Positions 16,010 to 26,675 of a stretch of DNA of 64,000 nt are shown here, piece by piece. The stretch's first letter is position 1; every line of letters starts with the position of its first letter. Source of the stretch: Nesterenkonia sp. E16_10 (GTDB lineage Bacteria; Actinomycetota; Actinomycetes; Actinomycetales; Micrococcaceae); contig NZ_JADPSA010000016.1 in the NCBI RefSeq assembly GCF_017347085.1, positions 163,966 to 227,965 on the forward strand. Reading direction: 5' to 3'. The position numbers and the translations under genes were made by a program. Under the pieces are notes generated by a model. It made no database searches and was not told where the DNA came from. It was given only the letters and a program-made list of their open reading frames with translations.

Positions 16010-17502
16010 TCGAGCTTTCAGCCGCAGAGATCGCCGAGATCACCGCAGGGACCCTGCACGGAGTCCCGAACCCCTCGGACCTGCGCGTGCGACACGCAGA
16101 CACCGACTCCCGCAGCATGGCCGCGGACTCGATGTTCATCGCCAAGCCGGGGGAGACCACCGACGGTCACCACTTCATCGACGCGGCCCTCGCCGCCGGG
16201 GCCACACTCGTGCTGGCCCAGCGCGCGACCCAGGCCCCGGATGGTGCCGCGCACCCCAGCGTGGTCGTGCCCGACGTGGTCAGCGCCATGGGCCAGATCG
16301 CCGCGGCGATCCTGGACCGGGTGCGCGCCCACTCGGTCACCACCGTCATCGGCATCACCGGATCCGCCGGCAAGACCACCACCAAGGACCTGCTGAAGTC
16401 GATCCTGGAGCCCGAGGGCCCCACCGTCGCGCCGCAGGGCTCCTATAACGGTGAGGTCGGCGTGCCGCTGACCATCTTCACCGCCGAGCTTCAGACCCGG
16501 TTCCTCGTCGTGGAGATGGGCGCCGACGCCCCCGGCAACATCCGTGATCTCGCGCAGATGGTCCGCCCCGACATCGGGGCGGTGCTGATGGTCGGCTCCG
16601 CCCATGCCGGCAAGTTCGGCGGCGCGGACAAGATCGCCGCCGTCAAGGCCGAGCTGGTCGAGGAGATCGGCGCCGCCGGCACCGTGGTGCTCAACCGCGA
16701 CGATCCCCAGGTCGCCTCCATGGCACCCTCCGCCACGGCCCCGATCACCTGGTTCAGCGAAACCACCGGTCAGGCCTCGGAGAACGAGACCGCCCCGGGC
16801 GCCGGCCTCGACCAGGCCGTCCCAGATCAGGTGCGCGCGCTGGACCTGAGCCTCGACGAGGCGGGTCACCCGCGGTTCCAGCTGCGATTCACCGAGTCTG
16901 GCGAGGAGTTCCCGGTGGTCTCCGGACTCACCGGGGCCCACCATGTCTCCAACCTGCTGGCCGCGGCGGCCTGCGCGCTGCGCGCCGGCGTCGCTCCGGC
17001 GGCCATCGCCCAGCGCCTGAACGGGCTCGGCCCGGCAAGCCGCTGGCGGATGGAGCGCACCGAACGCGCCGACGGCGTCACCCTGATCAACGACGCCTAC
17101 AACGCCAATCCCGAGTCCATGCGGGAGGCGCTGCGCACCCTGGCGATGCTCACCCGGCCCGGCCAGGGCCGCCCGGCACGCCGCTCGGTGGCCGTGCTCG
17201 GCGCGATGCTCGAGCTCGGCGAGGTCTCCATCCCCAAGCACACCCAGCTGGGCGAGACCGTGGTGAGACTGAACATCGACAAGACGCTGGTCGTCGGGGA
17301 TCTGGCCTACCCGCTCTACCGCGGAGCCATCGCCGAGGGCAGCTGGGGGTCCGAGGTGCACTGGGTCGCCACGGTCGAGGAGGCCGAGGCCTACCTGGAT
17401 CAGGAGCTCGCTCCCGGGGACATCGTGCTCTTCAAATCCTCCAACAGCGCAGGGCTTAGACTCCTGGGTGACAAGATCGCCGCAAAGGAAGGGGCCCTGT
17501 GA
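16006..17502 (+). CDS. murF: UDP-MurNAc-tripeptide D-Ala-D-Ala ligase MurF
   Basis: Adds D-Ala-D-Ala to complete the UDP-MurNAc pentapeptide in the cytoplasm. Its 498 residues follow the three-domain Mur ligase plan. Motifs seen are the ATP loop [13 protein letters not shown] (about 117-129), [22 protein letters not shown] and the late [12 protein letters not shown] block. The ATG start is embedded in the murE stop (ATGA), and the stop overlaps mraY. A GGAGG element lies in the end of murE. Confidence 0.95.
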   Translation: MIELSAAEIAEITAGTLHGVPNPSDLRVRHADTDSRSMAADSMFIAKPGETTDGHHFIDAALAAGATLVLAQRATQAPDGAAHPSVVVPDVVSAMGQIAAAILDRVRAHSVTTVIGITGSAGKTTTKDLLKSILEPEGPTVAPQGSYNGEVGVPLTIFTAELQTRFLVVEMGADAPGNIRDLAQMVRPDIGAVLMVGSAHAGKFGGADKIAAVKAELVEEIGAAGTVVLNRDDPQVASMAPSATAPITWFSETTGQASENETAPGAGLDQAVPDQVRALDLSLDEAGHPRFQLRFTESGEEFPVVSGLTGAHHVSNLLAAAACALRAGVAPAAIAQRLNGLGPASRWRMERTERADGVTLINDAYNANPESMREALRTLAMLTRPGQGRPARRSVAVLGAMLELGEVSIPKHTQLGETVVRLNIDKTLVVGDLAYPLYRGAIAEGSWGSEVHWVATVEEAEAYLDQELAPGDIVLFKSSNSAGLRLLGDKIAAKEGAL

Positions 17503-18602
17503 TCGCTGTAGTCATCGGTGCCGTCTTCGGCCTGGGACTCACCCTCGTCGGGACACCGTTGTTCATCCGCTTCCTGGTGAAGCGCGGATACGGCCAGTTC
17601 ATCCGTGACGACGGCCCCACTACGCATCACGTGAAGCGCGGCACCCCCACGATGGGCGGTGCGGTCATCATGATCGCCGTGGTCGCCGCGTATCTGTTGA
17701 CCCACGGGCTGATGCTGCTCACCGGTGACGGCTCCGGTCCCACGGCCTCGGGACTGCTGCTGCTGCTGCTGATGATCGGTATGGGACTGGTCGGCTTCGC
17801 CGACGACTTCGCGAAGATCAGCAAGAAGCAGTCGCTGGGCCTGACTCCCTGGCGCAAGATCGCCGGGCTGGTCATCGTAGGGGTGCTCTTCGCCGTGCTG
17901 GCGCTGAACTTCCCCGATGCCGACGGACTGACCCCCGCCTCCACGAACATCTCCTTCGTCCGCGAGACCGTGCTGGACCTGGCCTTCGCCGGACCGGTGA
18001 TCGGCATGATCCTGTTCGTGATCTGGGCGAACCTGATCGTGACCGCGACCACCAACGGGGTCAACCTCACCGACGGCCTGGATGGGCTCGCCACCGCGGC
18101 CACCGGCATGGTCACCGCCGCCTACACGATCATCTCCATCTGGCAGTTCAACCAGGCCTGTGGCAGCGGCAGTGCCGTGGAGAGCGTCTGCTACCAGGTG
18201 CGTGACCCGATGGACATGGCCATGATCGCCGCGATCATCACCGGCGCGCTGATCGGCTTCCTCTGGTGGAACACCTCACCGGCGAAGATCTTCATGGGCG
18301 ACACCGGCTCCCTCGCGCTGGGCGGCGCTCTGGCCGGCTTCGCGATCCTGACCCACACGCAGCTGCTCTTCGTGATCCTCGGCGGCCTCTTCGTGCTGAT
18401 CACCCTCTCCGTGATCATCCAGGTCGGCTACTTCAAGCTCTCCGGCGGCAAGCGGATCTTCCTGATGGCCCCGCTGCAGCACCACTTCGAGCTCAAGGGC
18501 TGGGCCGAGGTCACCGTGGTGGTGAGATTCTGGATCATCGGCGCCCTCGCCGTCGGCATCGGTCTGGCGCTCTTCTACGGGGAATGGGTGATCACCCAGT
18601 GA
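17499..18602 (+). CDS. mraY: Phospho-N-acetylmuramoyl-pentapeptide transferase MraY
   Basis: Transfers phospho-MurNAc-pentapeptide to undecaprenyl phosphate, forming lipid I. 367 residues with about ten membrane helices. Signature sites are [12 protein letters not shown], the FADDFAK aspartates, [10 protein letters not shown] and [12 protein letters not shown], plus PLQHHFE near the end. All of the Mg- and substrate-binding Asp/His residues typical of MraY are present. The GTG start overlaps the murF stop, and the gene overlaps murD by 4 nt. Confidence 0.96.
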   Translation: MIAVVIGAVFGLGLTLVGTPLFIRFLVKRGYGQFIRDDGPTTHHVKRGTPTMGGAVIMIAVVAAYLLTHGLMLLTGDGSGPTASGLLLLLLMIGMGLVGFADDFAKISKKQSLGLTPWRKIAGLVIVGVLFAVLALNFPDADGLTPASTNISFVRETVLDLAFAGPVIGMILFVIWANLIVTATTNGVNLTDGLDGLATAATGMVTAAYTIISIWQFNQACGSGSAVESVCYQVRDPMDMAMIAAIITGALIGFLWWNTSPAKIFMGDTGSLALGGALAGFAILTHTQLLFVILGGLFVLITLSVIIQVGYFKLSGGKRIFLMAPLQHHFELKGWAEVTVVVRFWIIGALAVGIGLALFYGEWVITQ

Positions 18603-20158
18603 CCGCCCAGGATGCTGGCCAGCCGCAGATGTCTCGGCAGCTGCAGACCCGTCCCGAGCTGCGCGGCTGGGACGGTCCCTGGAAGGGACTGCGCGCGCTG
18701 GTCACCGGGCTGGGCGTCTCCGGATTCGCCGCCGCCGACACCCTTGCGGAGCTCGGCGCGCGCGTCGTCGTCGTCGATGGCACCGATACGGCCAAGACCC
18801 AGCGCGACGCCGAGACGCTGCGCCTGGTCGGTGTGCAGCAGATCCTGCTGGGTCCCGAGCACCTCTCCGGGCTGCCGCTTCTCGACGGCGAGCTGCCCGA
18901 GATCCTGGTCACCTCTCCGGGGTGGCGGCCCGACTCCGCGCTGATCCGAGCTGCCCGCGCCGCCCGGATCCCGGTCCTCTCCGAGGTGGAGCTGGCCTGG
19001 CGGCTCGGCGCCCGCCCGGGCGCCCGGGAGCCCAAGTGGCTCGTGGTCACCGGCACCAACGGCAAGACCACCACCGTGACCCTGCTGGAGTCCATGCTGA
19101 TCGCCGATGGGCAGCGTGCCATCGCCTGCGGCAACATCGGCGTGCCCGTGCTCGACGCGATCCGTGACCCGCAGGGCTATGACGCGCTGGCCGTGGAGCT
19201 CTCCAGCTTCCAGCTCGAGTACACCGAGCTGCTCTCTCCGGTGGCTTCGGCAGTGCTCAACATCGCCGAGGACCACGTGGACTGGCACGGCAGCTTCGAG
19301 GGCTACCGTGCTGCCAAGGCGAAGATCTACGAGAACACCGAACTGGCCTGCGTCTATAACGCCGACCAGCAGATCACCGAGGACATGGTCGCCGAGGCCG
19401 ACGTCCAGGAGGGCTGCCGCGCGATTGGCTTCACCACCGGGTCGCCCGGGCTCTCGATGCTCGGGGTGGTCGAGGACCTGCTGGTGGACCGCGCGTTCCT
19501 CGAGGACCGGGCGCACCAGGCGCTGGAGCTCGCAGGGCTCGAGGACTTCGGGCCGCTCGCCCCGCAGCACCTGATCGCCAACGCGCTGGCCGCCGCGGCC
19601 CTGGCCCGCGCCGCCGGTGCCGCGCCGGAGGCGATCCGTGCCGCGGTGCAGGGCTATGAGGCCGGGGACCACCGGATCCAGCCGGTGGCCAAGGCCGATG
19701 ACGTGCTCTGGATCAACGACTCCAAGGCCACCAACCCGCATGCCGCGGCGGCCTCGCTGCGCAGCTTCACCGACGTCATCTGGATCGCCGGGGGACTGCC
19801 CAAGGGGGTGCTCTACGACGAGCTCATCGCCGAGGTGGCGCCCCGGCTGCGCCGGGTGATCCTCATCGGCACAGACTCCTCCCAGCTGAGGTCCAGCCTC
19901 GAGCGACACGCGCCGGGAGTCCCGGTGATCGGTGGACGCCTGCGGGAGGATGAGAGCCGCAGTGCGGTGGACGCCTCGCTGGCGGACGAGGACGGGGCGC
20001 GCGCCATGCGGGCCGCCGTGGCCGAAGCCGCCAAGGCGCTCGCCCCGCACCACACGGTGCTGATGGCTCCCGCCGCCGCCTCGATGGATCAGTTCGCCTC
20101 CTACGCAGCCCGCGGGGAAGCATTCATCGAAGCAGTCACCGAGCTGATGACCGATTGA
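18599..20158 (+). CDS. murD: UDP-MurNAc-L-Ala--D-Glu ligase MurD
   Basis: Adds D-glutamate to UDP-MurNAc-L-Ala. 519 residues from a GTG at 18599 that overlaps the mraY stop. An open frame extends further upstream but would read through mraY, so this start is preferred. Motifs: N-terminal Rossmann [17 protein letters not shown] loop [41 protein letters not shown] and the C-terminal [11 protein letters not shown]. The N-terminal 30 residues are a polar extension. Position and motifs make this certain. Confidence 0.95.
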   Translation: MTAQDAGQPQMSRQLQTRPELRGWDGPWKGLRALVTGLGVSGFAAADTLAELGARVVVVDGTDTAKTQRDAETLRLVGVQQILLGPEHLSGLPLLDGELPEILVTSPGWRPDSALIRAARAARIPVLSEVELAWRLGARPGAREPKWLVVTGTNGKTTTVTLLESMLIADGQRAIACGNIGVPVLDAIRDPQGYDALAVELSSFQLEYTELLSPVASAVLNIAEDHVDWHGSFEGYRAAKAKIYENTELACVYNADQQITEDMVAEADVQEGCRAIGFTTGSPGLSMLGVVEDLLVDRAFLEDRAHQALELAGLEDFGPLAPQHLIANALAAAALARAAGAAPEAIRAAVQGYEAGDHRIQPVAKADDVLWINDSKATNPHAAAASLRSFTDVIWIAGGLPKGVLYDELIAEVAPRLRRVILIGTDSSQLRSSLERHAPGVPVIGGRLREDESRSAVDASLADEDGARAMRAAVAEAAKALAPHHTVLMAPAAASMDQFASYAARGEAFIEAVTELMTD

Positions 20159-20203
20159 TCATAGAGGTGGCCCCGCAGGGGAGCCCACCAGGAGGAGGAC
20201 TTG

Positions 20204-21604
20204 ATGGACAAGCGGAGACCTCGAGTCCCAGCCTCCCCCGAACAGCGCAGGTCTCAGCTGCGTGCCGTAGAGGATTCGACCGCCCCGGCGCAGCCGCGAC
20301 CGGCGCAGCGTGCCTCCCAGGAGCGTCCGGCCCAGGAGGCTGAGGACTCCGACGGCGCCGCAGGTCGTCGCTGGAAGGCGGAGCGGACCAGCTCCCGGCA
20401 GAACCGGGTGCAGCGCTTCTGGAGCTTCCTGGAGATCGGGAACCCCTACACCACCTTCTGGCTGGTGCTCGGCTCCACTCTCGCCCTCGCCGTCATCGGG
20501 TTGACCTTCGTGCTGTCCTCGACCTCGGTGGACCCCACCGGGGGTGCCTTCACCACGGTCTCCCGGCAGGCCACCTGGGCCGTCATCGGGCTCCTCGGCA
20601 TGTTCGTCATGATGATCCTGCCCACCAGCTGGCTGCGAGCCATCGGCTGGTTCCTGATGCTGGCCTCCATGGTCATGCTCGCCCTGGTGGCGTTCACCCC
20701 GCTGGGCCACACCAGCGGCGGCTCCACGAACTGGCTCCGGATCGGACCGGTCCAGGGGCAGCCCTCCGAGGTCGCCAAGCTGGGACTGGTGATGTGGGGC
20801 GCGGCCGTGCTGGCCAGGAAGGGTCCGCTGCTCTCTCAGTTCGCGCACTGGGTCACTCCGTTCGTGGCCCCCGGCGCGCTCGCCGTGCTGGTCCTGGTGC
20901 TGGCCGGCGGTGATCTGGGCACCAGCCTGATCATCCTCCTGATCGTCGGCACGCTGCTCTTCGCCGCCGGTGTCGCCATGCGCTACTTCGTGATCGCGGC
21001 CAGCCTCGCCGCGGTGATGGTCGCACTGCTGATGCTCCTGACCCCCTACCGCATGATGCGCGTCTGGGCCTGGCTCGGGGTCAACTGCGACCACCCCACC
21101 GACCCCTGCCACCAGATGCAGCAGGGCTATTACGCCCTGGCCTCGGGCGGCTTCTGGGGCGTCGGCCTGGGCCAGTCGCGGCAGAAATGGGACTACATCC
21201 CCGAGGTCCACAACGACTTCATCTTCACCATCATCGGTGAGGAGCTGGGGCTGCTGGGCACCTTCACGGTGCTGGGCCTCTTCGCCGTGCTCGCCGTGGG
21301 CATGTTCCGCGTGGCCTACAACACCGAGGATCAGTTCACCCGGCTGGTCTGCCTCGGGGTCGTCGCCTGGATCAACGGCCAGGCCTTCATCAACATCGGG
21401 ATGGTCACCGGGGTGCTCCCGGTGGTGGGCGTGCCGCTGCCGTTCATCTCCTCCGGCGGCTCGGCGATGACCGTGACCCTGATCGCCGTCGGGGTGGTGC
21501 TGAACTTCGCCCGCCGCCAGCGGCAGCAGGGTCCGCCCCGCCGCGGGCGAACCGCGCCCTCGAAGGCCGCCGCGACCGCACACCGCACACCGATATCCGC
21601 CTGA
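20204..21604 (+). CDS. ftsW: SEDS glycosyltransferase FtsW
   Basis: Septal peptidoglycan polymerase that acts with FtsI. 466 residues: a cytoplasmic tail of about 75 basic and polar residues and ten membrane helices. SEDS landmarks are TNWLRIGPVQGQPSEVAKLG, GDLGTS and, near the end, GVPLPFISSGGSA. AGGAGGAGGA at 20190-20199 sits 4 nt before the ATG at 20204. A TTG one codon earlier is possible but less likely. This is one of the few dcw genes with a real gap (45 bp) upstream. Its stop overlaps a potential murG ATG at 21604. Confidence 0.94.
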   Translation: MDKRRPRVPASPEQRRSQLRAVEDSTAPAQPRPAQRASQERPAQEAEDSDGAAGRRWKAERTSSRQNRVQRFWSFLEIGNPYTTFWLVLGSTLALAVIGLTFVLSSTSVDPTGGAFTTVSRQATWAVIGLLGMFVMMILPTSWLRAIGWFLMLASMVMLALVAFTPLGHTSGGSTNWLRIGPVQGQPSEVAKLGLVMWGAAVLARKGPLLSQFAHWVTPFVAPGALAVLVLVLAGGDLGTSLIILLIVGTLLFAAGVAMRYFVIAASLAAVMVALLMLLTPYRMMRVWAWLGVNCDHPTDPCHQMQQGYYALASGGFWGVGLGQSRQKWDYIPEVHNDFIFTIIGEELGLLGTFTVLGLFAVLAVGMFRVAYNTEDQFTRLVCLGVVAWINGQAFINIGMVTGVLPVVGVPLPFISSGGSAMTVTLIAVGVVLNFARRQRQQGPPRRGRTAPSKAAATAHRTPISA

Positions 21605-21624
21605 TGGCGGCCGAAGGAAAACCC

Positions 21625-22746
21625 ATGAATGAGCTCTCCATTGTTCTCGCCGGCGGCGGCACCGCCGGCCACGTCAGCCCGATGCTGGCCGTCGCCCGCG
21701 CCCTCGACCGGCTCGCCCCCGAGGTCCGCCAGACCGTGATCGGCACCGCCGCCGGACTCGAGACCCGGCTGGTGCCCGAGGCCGGCTACCGCCTGGAGAC
21801 CATCGAGAAGGTCCCCATGCCGCGCCGGCCCTCCCGCAACATGCTGCGCTTTCCCTCCCGGTTCGGGCAGGCCGTGCGCGACGCCGCCGGGATCCTGCGC
21901 GCCGAGCAGGCCGACGTCGTGATGGGCGTCGGCGGATACGTGTGCACCCCGGTGTTCGTCGCGGCCCGCCGGCTGGGCATCCCGGTGGTGATCCATGAGG
22001 CCAACGCGCGGCCGGGCCTGGCGAACAAACTGGGCCACCGATTCGCCGCATTCACCGGCGTCGCCTTCGAGAACACCCCGCTGAAGGGCTCCGAATGGGT
22101 GGGCATGCCGATGTCCCGCGAGATCTCCCAGCTCGACCGCGCGAAACAGCGAGGACCGGCCCGCGAAGCCCTGGGCCTGGACCCGGAGAAGGTCACCCTG
22201 GTCGTCACCGGCGGGTCCTCCGGGGCGCTCTCGCTGAACCTCTCGATCAAGGCGGCGCTGACCGAGCTGCTCGGCACCGGAGCCCAGGTGCTGCACCTGA
22301 CCGGCCGGGACAAGGCGCTCACCGGTGAGCACGGCGCACTGCTGGAACACCCCGGCTACCACCAGCGGGAATACCTCGACGGCATGGAGCTCGCCTATGC
22401 CGCGGCGGACCTGATCATCGCCCGCGCCGGCGCGGCCACGGTCAGCGAGATCGCCGCCGTGGGACTGCCCGCCATCTTCGTCCCGCTGCCGGTGGGCAAC
22501 GGCGAGCAGGAGCTCAACGCCCGGGAGCTGGTCGCCGCCGGCGGCGCGCTGCTGGTCAAGGACGAGCACTTCAACAGGTCCTGGATCCGGCGCAACATGG
22601 TGCCGCTGCTCGAGGACCCGCGGCTGCTGGCCAACATGGAGCAGCAGTCCGCCGCCCGCGGGATCACCGACGCCGACGACCGGATGGCCCGCGCCACCCT
22701 CGCCGCCGCCGGTCATCCGATCAGCACCTCCGAGACCGAGAAGTGA
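21625..22746 (+). CDS. murG: UDP-GlcNAc:lipid I transferase MurG
   Basis: Adds GlcNAc to lipid I to form lipid II at the inner leaflet. 373 residues of a GT-B glycosyltransferase. Signatures: LAGGGTAGHVSPML near the start, GVGGYVCTP, HEANARPGLANKL, VTGGSSGAL, and ARAGAATVSEIAAVGLPAIFVPLP with the UDP-binding region. The ATG at 21625 has GAAGGA 6 nt upstream and gives the usual short N-terminus. An ATG at 21604 overlapping the ftsW stop would add seven residues. Confidence 0.94.
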   Translation: MNELSIVLAGGGTAGHVSPMLAVARALDRLAPEVRQTVIGTAAGLETRLVPEAGYRLETIEKVPMPRRPSRNMLRFPSRFGQAVRDAAGILRAEQADVVMGVGGYVCTPVFVAARRLGIPVVIHEANARPGLANKLGHRFAAFTGVAFENTPLKGSEWVGMPMSREISQLDRAKQRGPAREALGLDPEKVTLVVTGGSSGALSLNLSIKAALTELLGTGAQVLHLTGRDKALTGEHGALLEHPGYHQREYLDGMELAYAAADLIIARAGAATVSEIAAVGLPAIFVPLPVGNGEQELNARELVAAGGALLVKDEHFNRSWIRRNMVPLLEDPRLLANMEQQSAARGITDADDRMARATLAAAGHPISTSETEK

Positions 22747-24248
22747 GGGTTCCCGCCATGAACCACGCCACCACCGGGACCCCTGATGCCAGCGCGGCGC
22801 CTGACACCGGCGCGCAGAACACCGGCGCGCAGGACACCGGCGCGCAGGACACCGGAGCGCAGGACACCGACGCCGGGCTCGGGCATGTCCACTTCCTGGG
22901 GCTCGCCGGCGTCGGCGTCTCCGCGGTGGCCCGCCTGATGGCCGCCGACGGGGTGCCGATCTCGGGAACCGACGCCAAGGAGCTTCCGGTGCTCGAGGAG
23001 TTCCGCCGCGGCGGAGCCGCCGTGCACGTGGGTTACCGGGCGCAGAACCTGGCCGCCGCCGAGGCGCAGCTGGGCCACCCGATCACCGCGGTGATCGCCT
23101 CCTCCATCGCCGCCGAAGGAAACCCCGAGTACGACGAAGCCGTGCGCCGCGGACTGCCGGTGCTGCACCGCTCGCAGGGCCTGGCCGCGCTGATGCGCAC
23201 CCGCCGGGCGGTGGCGGTCGCGGGCACCCACGGCAAGACCACCACCTCGTCCATGGCGACGGTGCTGCTGGAGCAGGCCGGACTCTCCCCGACCTTCGCC
23301 GTGGGCGCCAACGTCGCCGGACTCGGCGTCAACGCGGCCACTGGCACGGGGGAGTGGTTCATCGCCGAAGCCGATGAGTCTGACGGCTCGCTGCTCAACT
23401 ACGCCCCCGAGGTCGGGGTGGTCACCAACGTCGAAGCCGACCATCTGGACCACTACGGCACCGCCGAGGCGGTGGAACAGGTCTTCGTGGACTTCATCGA
23501 GCGCATCACCGACGGCGGGTCGCTGATCATCTGCACCGACGACGCCGGAGCCCGTGCGCTGCTGGCGAAGGTCGCCGAGCCGCTGGCCTCCCGCGGGGTC
23601 AGCATCACCAGCTACGGCACCGGGCAGGACGCGGACCTGCGTCTGAGCAGCGTCACCCGCGAGGGCGGCACGGTGCGTGAAGGCGTCGAGGAGGCTCAGC
23701 TGCGGCTCGCCGTGCCCGGGGTGCACAACCAGCTCAACGCGCTGGCGGCGATCGCCGTGGGCCGTCAGGCCGGCCTCTCGCTGGCCACCAGCGTCGAGGC
23801 GATCTCGCACTTCCAGGGCACCTCCCGCCGCTTCGAGCTGCGTGGCGAGGTCTCTGGGGTGCGCGTCTATGACGACTACGCCCACCACCCCACCGAGGTC
23901 GCGGCGGTGCTGCAGGCGGCCCGCGCCTCGCTGAGCGCCGATCAGGGGCAGGTCCACGTGATCTTCCAGCCGCATCTGTTCAGCCGCACCGCAGCCTTCG
24001 CCGAGGACTTCGGCACGGCGCTGACCGCCGCCGACACCGTGGCCGTCCTGGAGATCTACCCGGCCCGGGAGGAGCCCATCGAGGGCGTCACCGCCGCCCT
24101 GCTGGGACACCCGGTGCGCGGCGCCGCAGAGGCCGTGGCAGAGGTGGCCTCGGCCGCCCGCCCCGGGGACCTGATCATGACCCTCGGGGCCGGTGACGTC
24201 ACCGCCCTGGGCGCAGACATCCTCGACGCGCTCACGGCGCGGCGATGA
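22743..24248 (+). CDS. murC: UDP-MurNAc--L-Ala ligase MurC with repeat N-terminus
   Basis: First Mur ligase, adding L-Ala to UDP-MurNAc. 501 residues from GTG 22743; an ATG at 22758 is an alternative. A family-normal core begins at HVHFLGLAGVGVSAVARLM. It continues through the ATP loop AGTHGKTTTSSM, EADESDGSL, NVEADHLDHYG and DDYAHHPTEV. Residues of about 20-41 are four copies of the pentapeptide DTGAQ encoded by a 15-bp tandem repeat, an unusual disordered leader. The gene overlaps murG and ftsQ by 4 nt each. Confidence 0.95.
   Translation: MRVPAMNHATTGTPDASAAPDTGAQNTGAQDTGAQDTGAQDTDAGLGHVHFLGLAGVGVSAVARLMAADGVPISGTDAKELPVLEEFRRGGAAVHVGYRAQNLAAAEAQLGHPITAVIASSIAAEGNPEYDEAVRRGLPVLHRSQGLAALMRTRRAVAVAGTHGKTTTSSMATVLLEQAGLSPTFAVGANVAGLGVNAATGTGEWFIAEADESDGSLLNYAPEVGVVTNVEADHLDHYGTAEAVEQVFVDFIERITDGGSLIICTDDAGARALLAKVAEPLASRGVSITSYGTGQDADLRLSSVTREGGTVREGVEEAQLRLAVPGVHNQLNALAAIAVGRQAGLSLATSVEAISHFQGTSRRFELRGEVSGVRVYDDYAHHPTEVAAVLQAARASLSADQGQVHVIFQPHLFSRTAAFAEDFGTALTAADTVAVLEIYPAREEPIEGVTAALLGHPVRGAAEAVAEVASAARPGDLIMTLGAGDVTALGADILDALTARR
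22803..22870 (+). repeat. 15-bp tandem repeat, four copies, in the murC 5' end
   Basis: Units start at 22803, 22818, 22833 and 22848, differ at one or two bases and encode D/N-T-G-A-Q. A partial fifth copy starts at 22863. A change in copy number would keep the frame. Confidence 0.9.
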
Positions 24249-25102
24249 GGCTGCGGCATCCTCGCCGCGCCAGGGACCGCGCTGGCGACCGCGCCGGCGA
24301 CAGTGCAACAGGCGGCGCCACGCTCTCGGAGGCGGAGACCGACCGGTCTGCCCAGGAGTCGCTGCTGGACTTTCCTGAGCCTGCCGCGGTCACGGACAGA
24401 CGCCGCCGTCGTCGTCGGATCCTCACCGCTCTGATCGCGCTGGCGGTGCTGCTCGGCGTGGTGGCCACGCTCTATTTCTCCCCGCTGCTGGTGGTGCGCG
24501 CCATCGCGATGCAGGACAACGACCTGCTCACCGATCAGCGCGCCCAGGAGCTGCTCGCTCCGCTGCACGGCACACCCCTGGCCCAGATCAGCCAGGGCGA
24601 CGTGGAGGGGCTGCTCGAGGGGGAGCGCGCGGTGGATGAGGTCATCGTCGCCGCCCGGCTGCCCGAGGGTCTGGACATCGTGGTGATCGAGCATCCCCCG
24701 GTGGCCGAGGTCCACGTGGAGCAGGAGATCCTCTTCTACAGCCAGGAAGGCGAGCTGATCAGGACCTTCGACGAGGACCAGCGCGAGGATGCGCAGGGCT
24801 ACGCCACTCCGGTGATCTCCGCGGAGGCCGCGCTGGAGAATGAATCGGTCTTCAAGACCATCGTCTCGGTGCTGGGCCAGCTGCCCGAGGGCGCCCGTGA
24901 GTCCCTGGACTCCGCCACGGCGGAGTCCCGAGACTCGGTGCAGCTCGAGCTGCAGGACGGGCGCACCGTGGTCTGGGGCAACGACGAGCGCGGAGACGAG
25001 AAGGCCGCGGTCCTGGAGGCGATCCTGGGCTCCCCGTCGGAGGAGTTCGACGGCGTCGAGGTGCTCGACATCTCGACTCCGAGCGCGCCGGTGACGCGGT
25101 GA
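24245..25102 (+). CDS. ftsQ: Cell division protein FtsQ
   Basis: Bitopic divisome protein linking FtsL-type proteins to the septal synthase. 285 residues: an Arg-rich cytoplasmic region of about 60 residues ending in a run of seven arginines after TD, one membrane helix (about 60-80), a POTRA domain (about 85-155) and the FtsQ/DivIB beta domain. The VVxxAxLPEGLDIVVIEHPPVA block matches the POTRA-to-beta junction of the family. The ATG start overlaps the murC stop. A 328-bp regulatory gap follows before ftsZ. Confidence 0.9.
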   Translation: MRLRHPRRARDRAGDRAGDSATGGATLSEAETDRSAQESLLDFPEPAAVTDRRRRRRRILTALIALAVLLGVVATLYFSPLLVVRAIAMQDNDLLTDQRAQELLAPLHGTPLAQISQGDVEGLLEGERAVDEVIVAARLPEGLDIVVIEHPPVAEVHVEQEILFYSQEGELIRTFDEDQREDAQGYATPVISAEAALENESVFKTIVSVLGQLPEGARESLDSATAESRDSVQLELQDGRTVVWGNDERGDEKAAVLEAILGSPSEEFDGVEVLDISTPSAPVTR

Positions 25103-25430
25103 GCCTCTGTGGCGCGTAGGCTTATGACCGAAAAGAACATCAGATAGGGGACGCCTCTTGAGGATCCTCTCAGGTTCAAGTAAAGCTTGAACCTTGCTGT
25201 TGGTTCGCAGGCAACAGAAGAATGTCTCAGGTATGGAGGCTCCCGTCCGCTGAAGAGCCGCTGCGACGTCACGGGCTGCCGCCCATGATCGAACCGATGT
25301 ACCCGCGAATGACATCGGCACGATCAGGTGGCCCGAGACGGGTGAAGACAGTGAGGAGTCGCGTTGCGGCTTCGGAAGCGACGGGGGTCTCCGTGCATTT
25401 GAGACCAGAGACGAGCAAGGGACACACAAC
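25103..25430 (+). promoter_or_regulatory. ftsQ-ftsZ gap with two adjacent palindromes
   Basis: No convincing gene in 328 bp. GAGGATCCTC (25160-25169) is a perfect palindrome. Two bases later AGGTTCAAG (25172-25180) and CTTGAACCT (25186-25194) form a perfect 9-bp inverted repeat around TAAAG. A TAGGCT -10 candidate lies at 25117-25122. This is the expected place for dedicated ftsZ promoters, so these are candidate operators or a leader hairpin. Confidence 0.5.
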
Positions 25431-26675
25431 GTGGCATCACCGAACAACTACCTGGCCGTGATCAAGGTCGTCGGCATCGGTGGCGGCGGCGTCAACGCCG
25501 TCAACCGCATGATCGACGTCGGTCTCCGTGGCGTGGAATTCATCGCCATCAACACCGACGCACAGGCGCTGCTGATGAGCGACGCCGACGTCAAGCTCGA
25601 CGTCGGCCGTGAGCTGACCCGTGGACTGGGCGCCGGTGCGAACCCCGAGGTCGGCCGACAGGCTGCCGAGGACCACTCCGAGGAGATCGAAGAGGTCATC
25701 CGCGGCGCGGACATGGTGTTCGTGACCGCAGGCGAAGGCGGCGGCACCGGAACCGGTGGCGCCCCCGTGGTCGCCCGGATCGCCCGGTCGCTCGGCGCGC
25801 TGACCATCGGCGTGGTCACCCGCCCGTTCACCTTCGAGGGCCGCCGGCGCGCCGGCTCGGCCGAAGAGGGCATCGAACAGCTCCGCGACGAGGTCGACAC
25901 GCTCATCGTGATCCCCAACGATCGGCTGCTCTCGATCTCGGACAAGAACGTCTCGGTCCTGGACGCCTTCCGCTCCGCGGACCAGGTGCTGCTCTCCGGC
26001 GTGCAGGGCATCACCGACCTGATCACCACACCGGGCCTGATCAACCTCGACTTCGCCGACGTGAAGTCCGTCATGCAGGGTGCCGGTTCGGCCCTGATGG
26101 GCATCGGTTCGGCCAACGGCGAGGACCGGGCGGTCAAGGCCGCCGAGCTGGCCATCGCCTCGCCGCTGCTGGAAGCCTCCATCGACGGCGCCCACGGCGT
26201 GCTGCTCTCCATCCAGGGCGGCTCGGATCTCGGACTCTTCGAGATCAACGAGGCCGCTCGCCTGGTCCAGGAGGTCGCCCACCCGGAGGCCAACATCATC
26301 TTCGGCGCCGTCATCGACGACGCCCTCGGTGATGAGGCACGGGTCACCGTGATCGCCGCCGGCTTCGACCAGGTCGACGCCACCTCCCGGCCCGCGCAGC
26401 CGCTGCAGAACCAGGCGCCGGCACGCAGCGTCGGCTCCGCATCACCGGCCGCACGCACCGCTCCTCCTGTGCCAGGGACCGTGCCCGGCACGATTCCGAT
26501 GGGCGCAGGCGCGGCACGCAACGCCGGGTCCCAGGACACGGCCCCGCAGCAGCGGTTCGAGCAGTCGCGGCGTCGTCACGAGAACGACGAGCAGCAGGAC
26601 ATCCCGGACATCGTCGAGTCGGACTACACCGGAGGCCGCAACGACGACCTCGATGTGCCTGACTTCCTGAAGTGA
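25431..26675 (+). CDS. ftsZ: Cell division GTPase FtsZ
   Basis: Tubulin homologue that forms the Z-ring. 414 residues with the N-terminal [13 protein letters not shown] loop, the tubulin signature [11 protein letters not shown]7-loop residues near [11 protein letters not shown], a linker of about 80 residues (Pro/Ala/Gln-rich) and the C-terminal docking peptide [10 protein letters not shown] used by SepF and FtsW-type partners. The start is GTG with AAGGGA about 8 nt upstream. The stop overlaps the pgeF start by 4 nt. Confidence 0.97.
   Translation: MASPNNYLAVIKVVGIGGGGVNAVNRMIDVGLRGVEFIAINTDAQALLMSDADVKLDVGRELTRGLGAGANPEVGRQAAEDHSEEIEEVIRGADMVFVTAGEGGGTGTGGAPVVARIARSLGALTIGVVTRPFTFEGRRRAGSAEEGIEQLRDEVDTLIVIPNDRLLSISDKNVSVLDAFRSADQVLLSGVQGITDLITTPGLINLDFADVKSVMQGAGSALMGIGSANGEDRAVKAAELAIASPLLEASIDGAHGVLLSIQGGSDLGLFEINEAARLVQEVAHPEANIIFGAVIDDALGDEARVTVIAAGFDQVDATSRPAQPLQNQAPARSVGSASPAARTAPPVPGTVPGTIPMGAGAARNAGSQDTAPQQRFEQSRRRHENDEQQDIPDIVESDYTGGRNDDLDVPDFLK

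Noticed and set aside
25222..25461. Possible 79-codon gene between ftsQ and ftsZ
   Set aside because: No ribosome site, it overlaps the ftsZ start, and the product has no family features. The interval looks regulatory.
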